A stretch of 64,000 nt of DNA, from the NCBI RefSeq assembly GCF_007860015.1, contig NZ_SJPS01000001.1:186001-250000 (forward strand), read 5' to 3'. Below, piece by piece: positions 42,808 to 51,331 of this stretch; within the stretch, counting starts at the first letter, position 1; the number at the start of each line of letters is the position of its first letter. The notes beneath the pieces were generated by a model, which saw only the letters and a list, made by a program, of their open reading frames with translations, was not told where the DNA came from and ran no database searches. The stretch is from Bythopirellula polymerisocia. GTDB taxonomy: Bacteria; Planctomycetota; Planctomycetia; Pirellulales; Lacipirellulaceae. The position numbers were made by a program, and so were the translations under genes.

Positions 42808-43401
42808 ATGTCCCGACTCTCCCAAATCGCTCCCGAACAGGCCAACCCGCAACAGGCCGAACTGTTTACAGCCGTCAAATCGAAGCTCGGACGAGTTCCG
42901 AACCTGCTCCGCGCCTTAGCCAATTCCACCGCTGCTCTACGTGGCTACCTAGAATTCTCCGGTGCGCTGAGCAATGGCAGCGGCCTCGACCCGAAGCAGC
43001 GCGAGATTGTTGCGCTCACTGTCGCCCAAGCGAACGGTTGCGAGTACTGCCTCGCGGCCCATTCGACGATCGGCAAGATGGTCGGCCTATCGCCCGAGGC
43101 GATCGAGGCCGCCCGCCGTGCAGACGGATTCGACGAATCAAGCCGCGCCGTGGCTCGCTTTGCCGGTGAGGTCGTCAAGTCCCGCGGTCGTGTTGAAGAC
43201 GAGCAACTTGATGCGTTCCGTGCCGCCGGTTTTAACGACGATGCGGTCACTGAAGTGGTGGCGCACGTCGCGCTTAACGTCTTCACCAATTACTTCAACA
43301 ACCTCGCGGAGACCGACGTCGACTTTCCAGACGCGGCGCCGCTCGCCACCGAGGAGTCGGAAGCAGCAGCTTGCTCGACTGCCTGTGGCTGCACCGCCTG
43401 A
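42808..43401 (+). CDS. Carboxymuconolactone decarboxylase/AhpD-like peroxidase-related protein
   Basis: A 197-residue protein of the AhpD-like fold. The redox centre [18 protein letters not shown] carries the Cys-x-x-Cys pair and the proton-relay His, as in alkylhydroperoxidase AhpD and the peroxidase-related subfamily. An acidic, Ala-rich tail ends [10 protein letters not shown], with three more cysteines that are unusual for the family and might bind metal or take part in thiol exchange. It is the first gene behind the sigma-54 promoter, and the role is probably reduction of organic peroxides or handling of a reactive electrophile. ATG 42808 is preceded by AAGGAAAG. The SnoaL-like gene follows after 73 bases. 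Confidence 0.87.
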   Translation: MSRLSQIAPEQANPQQAELFTAVKSKLGRVPNLLRALANSTAALRGYLEFSGALSNGSGLDPKQREIVALTVAQANGCEYCLAAHSTIGKMVGLSPEAIEAARRADGFDESSRAVARFAGEVVKSRGRVEDEQLDAFRAAGFNDDAVTEVVAHVALNVFTNYFNNLAETDVDFPDAAPLATEESEAAACSTACGCTA

Positions 43402-43474
43402 CTCAATTCCGCCTAGGGCCGTCGCACGCGGCGGTCCGGGTGGATTTCCTTCTACACCAACTTGGAAAGAAATC

Positions 43475-43945
43475 ATGTCCACATCCACTTCCATTCGTCC
43501 TCCCTACACACGGGAGACAGCCGCAGCGAAGGTCAGGGCCGCAGAAGATGCTTGGAACTCCAGGGACCCTCACCGCGTATCACTCGCTTACAGCGAGGAT
43601 TCAACTTGGCGAAACCGCAACCAGTTCCTTCAGGGTCGCGACAAAATTCGCGAGTTCCTCAGCAGTAAATGGGACAAAGAACGAGACTATCGTCTCATGA
43701 AGGACCTTTGGGCGTTCGAAGGCAACCGAATTGCAGTTCGCTTCCAGTACGAATACCGCGACGTCGATGGCCAGTGGTGGCGAGCCTACGGGAACGAACT
43801 CTGGGAGTTCGACCCCGAGGGGCTGATGCGACGCCGCGAGGCGAGCATCAATGACCTTTCCATCACCGAGTCGGAGCGGAAATTCCATTGGCCGTTAGGT
43901 GAACCACGCCCCCCCGAGCCGGCCATGGTGCTCTGCGTTAAGTGA
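43475..43945 (+). CDS. Nuclear transport factor 2/SnoaL-like protein (DUF1348 type)
   Basis: A 156-residue protein with the cone-shaped NTF2-like fold: [41 protein letters not shown], and the Trp/Arg-rich [28 protein letters not shown] that marks the DUF1348 group. No enzymatic function is established for this group. The second gene of the sigma-54 operon. ATG 43475 has GGAAAG upstream and gives [15 protein letters not shown]; an in-frame extension upstream runs through the previous gene and is a shadow. Confidence 0.88.
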   Translation: MSTSTSIRPPYTRETAAAKVRAAEDAWNSRDPHRVSLAYSEDSTWRNRNQFLQGRDKIREFLSSKWDKERDYRLMKDLWAFEGNRIAVRFQYEYRDVDGQWWRAYGNELWEFDPEGLMRRREASINDLSITESERKFHWPLGEPRPPEPAMVLCVK

Positions 43946-43948
43946 CAC

Positions 43949-44116
43949 AGAATCATTGTTGATTCTCACGAACCGTCCCACATTCCCGGGTACCGGCGAG
44001 ACTTGAAGAATGTTGAGATCCACCTGCTCGACGCGGGCCACTTCGCTTTGGAAGAGGACTGTGTGCTGATTGCTAACCGTATGCTCGCATTTCTTGATAG
44101 GCAAGTAGGCGAGTGA
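43949..44116 (+). pseudogene. 3' stub of an alpha/beta hydrolase
   Basis: Codons from 43949 read [20 protein letters not shown], then [20 protein letters not shown] and [15 protein letters not shown] before TGA 44116. [11 protein letters not shown] is the catalytic-His region of haloalkane dehalogenase- and epoxide hydrolase-like alpha/beta hydrolases, followed by the last helix. No start codon, nucleophile elbow or earlier part is present, and the segment begins three bases after the stop of the SnoaL-like gene. An internal deletion has therefore removed about 80 percent of a gene that once stood between genes two and four of the operon. Confidence 0.75.
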
Positions 44117-44157
44117 CTCAGCCTTTTCGCACTCCAGCAACTAGTAAGGAGCACCTG

Positions 44158-44757
44158 ATGACCACGATACCGAGCGACATCGCCTTTACGCCTGCCGTGA
44201 AAGCAGTTCAGGCATCTAAGGGCTCTCGCGCCGCTTACCATCGGATGGAGCGTAGCCGGGGATGGCAGACGCAAGTCACTCCCGATTTGGCCGAGTTCCT
44301 CTCGAACCTTGATATGTTCTACTTTGGCACCGCGACGGCAGATGGCCAGCCTTACATCCAGTACCGCGGCGGGCCGGCCGGTTTTCTCAAATCGATCGGT
44401 CCCGGCACGCTCGCCTTTGCCGACTTCGGCGGCAATCAGCAGTATCTGTCGGTGGGAAACCTTTCGGAGAATTCCAAGGCATTCCTCTTCTTAATGGACT
44501 ACGAAAACCAACGCCGCGTCAAAGTCTGGGGCCGCGCTCGTGTCGTCGAAGGCGACGACCAGTTGAATTCCGAACTATCCGACCCGAGTTATCCCGCAGC
44601 AGTCGAACGCGCAATTGTATTCGCCATTGAGGCGTGGGACGTCAATTGCCCGCAACACATTCATCGCCGCATTCCTGAGTCCAAAGTTCAGTTCGAGATC
44701 GAGCGTCTCATGCGAGAGATCGATGATCTGAAAGCTCGGCTTGGCGACGTAGCGTAA
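44158..44757 (+). CDS. Pyridoxamine 5'-phosphate oxidase family protein (flavin-binding split barrel)
   Basis: A 199-residue flavin-dependent protein of the PNPOx-like split-barrel superfamily. The core reads FLSNLDMFYFGTATADGQPYIQYRGGPAGFLK, then LAFADFGGNQQYLSVGNLSEN and FLFLMDYENQRRVKVWGRARVV, the typical order of FMN-binding strands. A C-terminal helix (FEIERLMREIDDLKARLG) probably supports dimerisation. True pyridoxine phosphate oxidase activity is unlikely. AAGGAGCACCTG before ATG 44158 is a strong ribosome-binding site. Next in the operon comes the cysteine hydrolase after 44 bases. Confidence 0.88.
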   Translation: MTTIPSDIAFTPAVKAVQASKGSRAAYHRMERSRGWQTQVTPDLAEFLSNLDMFYFGTATADGQPYIQYRGGPAGFLKSIGPGTLAFADFGGNQQYLSVGNLSENSKAFLFLMDYENQRRVKVWGRARVVEGDDQLNSELSDPSYPAAVERAIVFAIEAWDVNCPQHIHRRIPESKVQFEIERLMREIDDLKARLGDVA

Positions 44758-44801
44758 TCCAGTTCAAGAATCATTTCCCCTTTCACTCCAAGGAGTTTGT
44801 C

Positions 44802-45473
44802 ATGCCGTTGCCAATCCCCGGATTCGAATTCTCCCATAATGACACCGCCCTGGTAGTCATCGACCCCCAGAATGACTTCCTGAGTTCCGAAGGCGTCGCG
44901 TGGGGCGTCGTCGGCCAAAGCATTACCGAGAACAAGACCGTCGAAAACATCGAGTCTCTGTTCCGTTCTGCGAAAGAAGCTTCGCTACCCGTATTCATCT
45001 CGCCACACTATTACTTTCCGCATGATCACAAGTGGAGATTTGAAGGCTCTCTCGAACGGCTGATGCATGACATCAAGATGTTTGACCGTCCGGGTCCGCT
45101 AGACTTAACGAGCTTCGAGGGTTCTGGCGCTGATTGGCTCGAACGTTACAAGCCGTACATCGACGATGGCGAATCAGTCATCGCCAGTCCGCACAAGGTC
45201 TTCGGGCCGGAGTCAAACGACCTTGCACTGCAACTGCGTAAGCGAGGCATCGACAAGGTGCTGCTGGCCGGCATGTCGGCGAACCTGTGCGTCGAGTCGC
45301 ATCTACGCGAGCTATTGGAGCAGGGTTTTGAAGTAGCTGTCGCTTGGGATGCTACCGCTGCGGCCATTCTGCCAGAGTTCAATGGCATGGCGGCAGCAAA
45401 GACGAACTACCACATGCTCGCCAGCGAGACGCTCGATACCGCCGAGGCAGTCCGTCGCATCGCCTCTCTTTGA
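44802..45473 (+). CDS. Isochorismatase-like cysteine hydrolase
   Basis: A 223-residue protein of the isochorismatase-like superfamily. The catalytic triad is visible: Asp in LVVIDPQNDFLS, Lys in ASPHKVFGPES and the nucleophile Cys in AGMSANLCVESHLRELLEQG. Members hydrolyse amides such as nicotinamide, N-carbamoylsarcosine or ureas; nothing here decides the substrate. It is the fourth intact gene of the sigma-54 operon, with AAGGAG upstream of ATG 44802 (CTCCAAGGAG). Its companions are redox or detoxification proteins, so hydrolysis of an adduct or a stress-related metabolite is a reasonable guess. Confidence 0.88.
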   Translation: MPLPIPGFEFSHNDTALVVIDPQNDFLSSEGVAWGVVGQSITENKTVENIESLFRSAKEASLPVFISPHYYFPHDHKWRFEGSLERLMHDIKMFDRPGPLDLTSFEGSGADWLERYKPYIDDGESVIASPHKVFGPESNDLALQLRKRGIDKVLLAGMSANLCVESHLRELLEQGFEVAVAWDATAAAILPEFNGMAAAKTNYHMLASETLDTAEAVRRIASL

Positions 45474-45551
45474 TGCCGCGGCAAGTACGCCGAGCGCGGC
45501 CAAGAATCCGTCCCAAATTTACGCGATCCTTCAAATATCCAACGAAAAACC

Positions 45552-46208
45552 ATGACTACAATCCTCAAACTCAATGCTAGCGCCCGAAGTGAGCGTTCAC
45601 TTACGCGACGCCTCTCTTCGCATTTCGTACAAAACTGGTTGAAACGCCGTCCGGAAGATGTGGTCGTTGAACGAGACGTTGGCAGAGAGCCGCCACCGCC
45701 CGTGACCGAAGAATGGATTGCTTGCGCTTTCACGCCTCCTGCCGACCGATCAGTGGAGCAGGCAAACATGCTCACTCTTTCGGATGCTCTTATTGCAGAG
45801 CTCGCGGCTGCTGACATCATATTACTTGGTACGCCGATGTATAATTATGGTATGCCTTCATCGCTGAAAGCGTGGTTCGACCAAGTTATTCGCCTCAATA
45901 AAACCTTCTCCTTCGATCTTGACCGCGGTGACTTTCCACTCGAGCCGATTCTATCTGACAAGACACTTGTCATCCTTACTTCATCGGGTGAATTCGGATT
46001 CGAAACTGGGGGAGTACGGGAACACATGAATCACTTGGTACCTCACATAAAGACTTGCTCTTTCTATCTCGGCGTTAATGGGGACGACGACATTCACCAT
46101 ATCGGTATTGAATATCAAGAGTTTGGCGATGACCGCCATCGCAGATCCATTGACGAAGCGCTAGGTGGCGTCGTTACTCTCGTCGAAAAGCTGGTCAAAA
46201 CTTTATAG
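45552..46208 (+). CDS. azoR: FMN-dependent NADH-azoreductase/NAD(P)H quinone reductase
   Basis: A 218-residue flavodoxin-fold reductase. The FMN phosphate loop is NASARSERSLTRRLS at the N-terminus, and the family signature GTPMYNYGMPSSLKAWFDQVIRLNKTFSFD lies at about 96-125, as in AzoR, which reduces azo dyes and quinones with NADH. The C-terminus has the GVNGDDDIHHIGIEYQEFG region. Last gene of the sigma-54 operon, 78 bases after the cysteine hydrolase. It supports a role for the operon in response to quinones or other electrophiles. The assignment to the AzoR family is firm; the exact substrate is not known. Confidence 0.88.
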   Translation: MTTILKLNASARSERSLTRRLSSHFVQNWLKRRPEDVVVERDVGREPPPPVTEEWIACAFTPPADRSVEQANMLTLSDALIAELAAADIILLGTPMYNYGMPSSLKAWFDQVIRLNKTFSFDLDRGDFPLEPILSDKTLVILTSSGEFGFETGGVREHMNHLVPHIKTCSFYLGVNGDDDIHHIGIEYQEFGDDRHRRSIDEALGGVVTLVEKLVKTL

Positions 46209-46778
46209 CCGTTTTGTCCAATATGTCGTGGATAACGTTCGTTCGGCAGGGTTGAGCGTGTTTCGAAACCGCGGGCATCCCTGCCGGAGTCGATTCACCG
46301 ATGCAGATTTGGTCCATCGCCAAGGCGAAGCGGCTGGACCAACACCAGCGAGATTCGGCCTGGGGAAATTGAATGAGGTGGAGGAGACCTCTGCAGCTGC
46401 GCCATCATGCGTACTGCACCGTGGTCATGCTTTTGGGAATCTTGTGCAAGTTTCATTCTTGCGACCAAGGAAGGCAGCTCCTGGGGGCAATAGGCACCGG
46501 TCTATATTGCGGTCGGAGAAATCGCCCTCAGGCTCGAACGGAAACTGGCCAAGTCTGAGCAGGGTCCCAATTACGTGTGCTTTTGGAATTCTCTTAGCAT
46601 GAGATTTTCTCAAAACTGGTCGGCACCTTAGCGTAGAAATGCATCTCGATCTCGGCCGCTTGTCTGCTAGATTTCTCTATTCAATCTAACTATCCTGTTT
46701 GTAGGTCGTGTTCGAAGGCAAGGGAATTGTCGTTTCCCGAAAAGATCTTAATTCATTGGTAGCTGAAAGGTTTCTGCG
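46209..46778. other. 570-base gap, possibly a degraded gene
   Basis: There is no intact gene. Short open frames around 46373-46602 change frame repeatedly. Pieces such as FGLGK (one frame) followed by WRRPLQLRHHAYCTVVMLLGIL (the next) recall the end of IS4/IS701-like transposases, where a GLG-x-F/Y-E motif precedes a Trp/His-rich helix, but the likeness is weak and I do not claim an insertion sequence. The final about 150 bases are the promoter region of the protease gene. No terminator hairpin for the sigma-54 operon was recognised. Confidence 0.3.
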
Positions 46779-47711
46779 ATGAAATTCCTTGGTGTTGCGT
46801 CGATATTGTTGTCGATTCTTTTTGGTACAGCGACACGCAATTGCTCGGCGCATGAGGAAGGCACGGAACCAGGGGATGCCTTGCAGTCGGTGACTGTCAA
46901 TGTCTACCCGCTGGCGTATTACGACCCTGGCCCTGGCAAGAAACCATGGGGAGGATGCGACAAGGTGCCGATTACGGTCGGAGGGTATCCCCATGGAACG
47001 ATTCGAGTCGGCGTGTTTGAGTCGATACTAGGAGGTACAGGACAATTGTGGCGGGCAACCTCCTGGCAGGCGGCACTCACTGCCTCTCAACTTCTTGATT
47101 TCGATCCCCATGCCATGCAGGTCGCCGTTTCGGTCGAAGGAAAGATCGATGGACCCAGTGCCGGCGCACTGTTCACCGTGGGAATCCTTCCTGCCGTGCG
47201 AGGCGATCAGCTCAACGAGGAAGTCACCATGACGGGCACGATCAACCCCGACGGCACGATCGGCCCCGTGGGCGGAATTGCTTACAAGCTCGAAGGTGCA
47301 GCTCAAGCCGGGAAGAAGACCGTGTTGATTCCGGCTTTTACTCGTCTGCAATACGACGCGTATTCCAAAGAACACATTGATCTCGTGGAACACGGAAAGA
47401 AACAGGGTCTAACGGTTCATCAAGTCAACGACGTGTGGGAAGCCTACGAATTATTCACAGGAAAGAAGTTGCCGCGGCACAAGGAAATAACATTGCCGAT
47501 GGTTTCATCCATGATGAGCAACCACCTCCGCGAGCGGACCGAGAAATGGATTGAACTGCAGAGTCGTGCTCACAAAGCGTATTCCTCCTGGGACGAGGAC
47601 AGACACTCGGACTACGCCGATGATTTTCTGGAAGGTTCTGAAGACTTGATGAAGCGTAGCCTGGCGGCAACCAGCAAGGGGAGTTTGCCTCGGCCTATTG
47701 GGATGCAGTGA
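46779..47711 (+). CDS. Secreted Lon/S16-type serine protease, first part of a frameshifted gene
   Basis: A 310-residue reading frame with a signal peptide (FLGVASILLSILFGTATRNCSA). The protease domain has the Lon catalytic dyad: Ser127 in DGPSAGALFTVGIL and Lys170 in GPVGGIAYKLEGAAQAGKKTVLIP. The 43-residue spacing equals that between Ser679 and Lys722 of E. coli Lon. There is no AAA+ domain; the protein is exported, unlike Lon. After ATSKG near residue 302 the frame runs into SLPRPIGMQ and a stop. One base further the protein continues naturally as EFASAYWDAVISAAQAW in the next frame (47708-48691), so one G is probably missing from the GGGG run near 47681. Confidence 0.78.
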   Translation: MKFLGVASILLSILFGTATRNCSAHEEGTEPGDALQSVTVNVYPLAYYDPGPGKKPWGGCDKVPITVGGYPHGTIRVGVFESILGGTGQLWRATSWQAALTASQLLDFDPHAMQVAVSVEGKIDGPSAGALFTVGILPAVRGDQLNEEVTMTGTINPDGTIGPVGGIAYKLEGAAQAGKKTVLIPAFTRLQYDAYSKEHIDLVEHGKKQGLTVHQVNDVWEAYELFTGKKLPRHKEITLPMVSSMMSNHLRERTEKWIELQSRAHKAYSSWDEDRHSDYADDFLEGSEDLMKRSLAATSKGSLPRPIGMQ

Positions 47712-48691
47712 TCTCTGCCGCCCAGGCGTGGAATGCTCATGAAATGGGCCGCTATTACCACGCAGTAGAGAACGAAGAAGACTGGGAGGGAACGCGCAAG
47801 TTGCTTTTTCAAGACGATTGGCTCACCAAGGAAGTCGACAAGACCGCCTCTGCGATGCGTTTCTACCGACCTACGACCCTTGAGCAAGTCGCTGTCTATA
47901 TGGGTGCCTGCGAAGCCTTCTACGAAGGCTTGTGCTACAAAGCGCTCTCCGAAAAAATGCGGAACATCAAGCTAAAAGATGAAGACGAAAATACTGAATT
48001 GATTTTAACTACCGCAGAACAGCAATTGATTGCCTGGTTGGACATGATGTTGGCGATGGACTATCTGGAACTGGCGAATAGCTATGAAGGTCGGCCCGTG
48101 ACCAACGATGAGGGTGTCGTTGAACTGGCCAGGTTTTATGAGCACTGTGCCATTGCCAGTCTCACGGTCGTGGATGAGATTGAGGTGAAGCGCGTTGGCA
48201 GTCGCTATGGCTTGCAACAGGATTCGGCCCGGGCAGAACTCATGTACCGTGACGTCGACTATGCTGCAGCCAGACTTGCAGCGACTGAAGTCTTGCCCAA
48301 CCTGCATAATTATTTCGGTACCGGACCCCAGTATAATTATGCTCGGCTTTCTGCCACGACGATGTTGCATACATGGTCCGCCATGTTGATAGCCAAGTAT
48401 TACTCGCTGGGAATTGAAACGGACGAGTACTACAACATCATCGGCGTGCGAAGTGAAAAAACGCTCACCGATTGGCTGGAGGATTCACGGGGACAAGCCA
48501 ACCGAGCCATTGGTTCGCTGATTGACAATGGCATTGATGCAACGACCTGTTTGCAACTCTACTCGGTAGCCCGTACGTCCGAAGGTAGAGGTGAGGAAGA
48601 TCGACTCGATGCGCTGGAAGGCTACTTCAACGTGAACGTGACCGCCCAGGTCTTGCGGCGACTTGCAGGCGTCAAAGGCGTGGGGAATTGA
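47708..48691 (+). CDS. C-terminal part of the frameshifted S16-type protease, helical domain
   Basis: A 327-residue frame, overlapping the first part by four bases and lacking a ribosome-binding site of its own; its nominal GTG start lies inside the sequence AYWDAVISAAQAW, which continues the helical linker of the first part. The domain is all-helical by its pattern (long amphipathic runs such as TTAEQQLIAWLDMMLAMDYLELANSY and NYARLSATTMLHTWSAMLIAKYYSLG), with several Tyr/Ala-rich stretches, and could be TPR-like or a substrate-binding scaffold. I do not recognise a family. Joined with the upstream frame it would form one protein of about 637 residues. Alternatively the two are made separately or by ribosomal frameshifting. 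Confidence 0.65.
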   Translation: MISAAQAWNAHEMGRYYHAVENEEDWEGTRKLLFQDDWLTKEVDKTASAMRFYRPTTLEQVAVYMGACEAFYEGLCYKALSEKMRNIKLKDEDENTELILTTAEQQLIAWLDMMLAMDYLELANSYEGRPVTNDEGVVELARFYEHCAIASLTVVDEIEVKRVGSRYGLQQDSARAELMYRDVDYAAARLAATEVLPNLHNYFGTGPQYNYARLSATTMLHTWSAMLIAKYYSLGIETDEYYNIIGVRSEKTLTDWLEDSRGQANRAIGSLIDNGIDATTCLQLYSVARTSEGRGEEDRLDALEGYFNVNVTAQVLRRLAGVKGVGN

Positions 48692-48705
48692 CCTGTTTCT
48701 TCCGC

Positions 48706-51201
48706 TTATAGCGCCACATCGCGCCACACAATCTCCCCCGGTTCCACTGTCCAGCCGAGGCCAAAGTAGCCAGCCGCCCTGATGTCGTCATCACCTTGAG
48801 TGAGACTTTCGGCGCTCAGGAGTAGCAGATCGGGAAAGTTGACACCATTCACAAAATACGGCAGGCGGTCGGTGGCCCGCATTCCGGTGATTCCCGTACC
48901 GCTCACCACTCCGACAATCGCTGTTGAGCTGCGCTGGCGGGGCCTGACGAATACGCAGGCCAGATCATCCCCCACCTCGGGTCGGCGATCGATAATCACG
49001 TTCCCGTTGCGGACTTGCACGGGAGAGGTCGACAGGAGCCGCGGCCAAGCCGAGTTGGTGTCGGCATTGCCGTAGAGCATTATGTTGCGATCGGGCTCGC
49101 TCGTGGGATCGAAGGATGTATCTGCAACGACGTCGATCGAGCCGTTGGTTCGCACCAACCAGGTCTCGGCATCGTAACGGGACTTGGCCAGAGCCCAGGC
49201 GTTTTCTTCATCGCTGCCATGCGTGCCGTAGACAAGAATCGGCTGATTGGCAAACACACTGCGGAATCCACCGTAGCGCTGGGGTTGCTTTAGCACTTTT
49301 GGTAACTCAGGAGCGGGATGCCATCCGAACTCGTCGTGGACGAATATGAGCTGTCCCCCATCGACCGCGGACTGGCCGATTGGCTCACCATCCAGGACGA
49401 CGTCCACGGTCGTGTCTTTCTCAAGATGAGCAACCGCGATCGACAACGCAGCGACATTCGATGTCATTCCCAGGTACAAGCGTTGCTCAGGATCATACCG
49501 CACAGCTGCGCGGCTTAGTGACCCCTGCTCGATTTGTTGCAGGATCGTGAGCCACTCAACCCGAGAGTTTTTGCCAGGATCGAATGTGACACAATCGACC
49601 AAGTCCACCTCCGAAACGAGCGGAGCCGTGTGGTCCCGACAAAACCTCAGCAGTTCCTCCCTGGCGGATGCCAAACTAGCGGGTGTGAAATCGGTCCGTT
49701 GACGGAAGATAAAGTCCGGGTGAAATAGGGACAGGGTTTGTGCGATTTCGCGTGAGTCATCGGCAGACCGGCCTGACCGCTGGCCGATGCTTTCTAGCAG
49801 AATTGCAGCGTGAGCCGTATTTACTAAAAGCGGAGCCAGTTCCCCGGCTGCGTTGATTCTTGCGAGCATTGCTTGAATCGGTGTCTGCCCGTCGGTAGGT
49901 GTCGACTCTCTTACTGCGTATTCCAACCAAGCATTGGTGGGCGCTAAAGCAGCCCACCGATTGGGGGCCGTGCTTCCCAGTCGCAATGCGCCATGTCCTC
50001 CGGTGCCAGTGCCTCTCAGCCACACACGGCGAGCGTCAAATGCAAAATGCTGGGCCGCATCGTCCAATGCTTCCAGCGCATCGGTTGCTGACCATCCTTC
50101 CCAGTCACATCCCTTAGTTCGCCTGCCGCTGGGAGCAAGAATCGAAATAGAGGGGACCGGACCATACTGGGCGAGTTGCTGCCCACCTGACTCGTCGGCG
50201 CTGTGCAGAGTCACAAGCATGCCAACAGGCAAGGAAGGTATGTCTGTGTTCGTTTCAGCCGGAAGCACATCGTAAGCCTGAACGCTCTGATCCAACTTGC
50301 TGCGAAACGTACGCCTCTGCATCTTCTGTTTGCCGACCATCGATAACTCAATCGTGGTCGTGGCTGTGGGATTATCTTTGGCTAGCTCGTTGAGGGACAA
50401 ATTGACGGGAACCTTTGCAGGAAGCTTAGGCTCCTTGAATGTGCTCGGATCGAGCGGAATCGCCACCTTGCGTACGCCCAGGGGAGGTATGCTGTCTACC
50501 TTGGTGATCAGCGAACTTCCCGAGTCAAAGCTGGCGGTTGCCTGGCAATTGACGAGGCTTTTCTCCCGACAATTCACCAGCAAGACTCCCAGCCAAAGCG
50601 GGCTGGTTTCGCCCTCGACAAGCGAAGGAAGTGTCATATCGCGCTGATCAAAGAAAACCTCTTGCTGGGGCCGAATCAACTCCGCTCTCAATTTGCCTGC
50701 GGCACAATGAAACAGCAACTCGTTGCGTCCCTCACGCAAGACGATGGGCAGGATGGTTCGCCCCGTAAGATACGGATCGCCAACGCGCGGCTCGCCATTG
50801 ATAAATACCATCGCGTGCCCCGACGCCTCCAGTAGCACGACCTGCCGCTCTATCGTAGTGACTTCGGCATAGGCATATCCCCCGCGGAGCGAAGAATGTT
50901 CCAGCCATCCTGTTGAATCCGATTTTGCACTGTTCCAAGTAAGTGCCCTTCCGCCGTGACCGAGAACGCTATCACCGACATAGGGTGCTTTCCACGATCC
51001 TTTGGCAATCGCGGCCTGCAATGGATCAACATGATTCGGAACGCGTCCGTACCGACCCACTTGGGGAATCACGAGAAATTCAGAAATCACAAGTTTATTT
51101 TTTGCAAATTCCTCGGCATGAACCGGCAGAACGAGTTGCTCAGACAGCAGCAAGGCCAGGGAAACAATTCCGTAGCGATATAAACATGCGAGTCGGTTCA
51201 T
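48706..51201 (-). CDS. Large exported alpha/beta-hydrolase-like protein without the catalytic serine
   Basis: An 831-residue protein with a signal peptide (YGIVSLALLLSEQLVLPVHA). The first about 200 residues look like a galactose-binding-type beta-sandwich (WNSAKSDSTGWLEHSSL, VVLLEASGHAMVFINGE, REGRNELLFHCAAGKLRAEL). A middle alpha/beta-hydrolase-like domain contains RRVWLRGTGTGGHGALRLG near 390-405; where prolyl oligopeptidase- and esterase-type relatives have GxSxGGHG with the nucleophile Ser, this protein has Gly. A C-terminal domain (YGGFRSVFANQPILVYGTHG; NIMLYGNADTN) resembles the region found after peptidase domains in planctomycete secreted proteins. It may be a non-catalytic binding protein. 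Its stop faces that of the protease gene 15 bases away. Confidence 0.65.
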   Translation of the reverse strand: MNRLACLYRYGIVSLALLLSEQLVLPVHAEEFAKNKLVISEFLVIPQVGRYGRVPNHVDPLQAAIAKGSWKAPYVGDSVLGHGGRALTWNSAKSDSTGWLEHSSLRGGYAYAEVTTIERQVVLLEASGHAMVFINGEPRVGDPYLTGRTILPIVLREGRNELLFHCAAGKLRAELIRPQQEVFFDQRDMTLPSLVEGETSPLWLGVLLVNCREKSLVNCQATASFDSGSSLITKVDSIPPLGVRKVAIPLDPSTFKEPKLPAKVPVNLSLNELAKDNPTATTTIELSMVGKQKMQRRTFRSKLDQSVQAYDVLPAETNTDIPSLPVGMLVTLHSADESGGQQLAQYGPVPSISILAPSGRRTKGCDWEGWSATDALEALDDAAQHFAFDARRVWLRGTGTGGHGALRLGSTAPNRWAALAPTNAWLEYAVRESTPTDGQTPIQAMLARINAAGELAPLLVNTAHAAILLESIGQRSGRSADDSREIAQTLSLFHPDFIFRQRTDFTPASLASAREELLRFCRDHTAPLVSEVDLVDCVTFDPGKNSRVEWLTILQQIEQGSLSRAAVRYDPEQRLYLGMTSNVAALSIAVAHLEKDTTVDVVLDGEPIGQSAVDGGQLIFVHDEFGWHPAPELPKVLKQPQRYGGFRSVFANQPILVYGTHGSDEENAWALAKSRYDAETWLVRTNGSIDVVADTSFDPTSEPDRNIMLYGNADTNSAWPRLLSTSPVQVRNGNVIIDRRPEVGDDLACVFVRPRQRSSTAIVGVVSGTGITGMRATDRLPYFVNGVNFPDLLLLSAESLTQGDDDIRAAGYFGLGWTVEPGEIVWRDVAL

Positions 51202-51331
51202 GACCTCGGTTGTAACCTTTGTGGTCAGTGTTTCCCAGGGTGTCCGACTAACTTTCCGGCCGCAGTAGTTTCACTCTCTGAATGCAGTTAGAATCAGAGT
51301 ATCTGTAAATCACCACACGAGAACCCGATTC

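Noticed and set aside
46165..46602. Frames in the gap after the azoreductase gene
   Set aside because: Rapid frame changes and no recognisable complete domain; the likeness to a transposase end is too weak to annotate.
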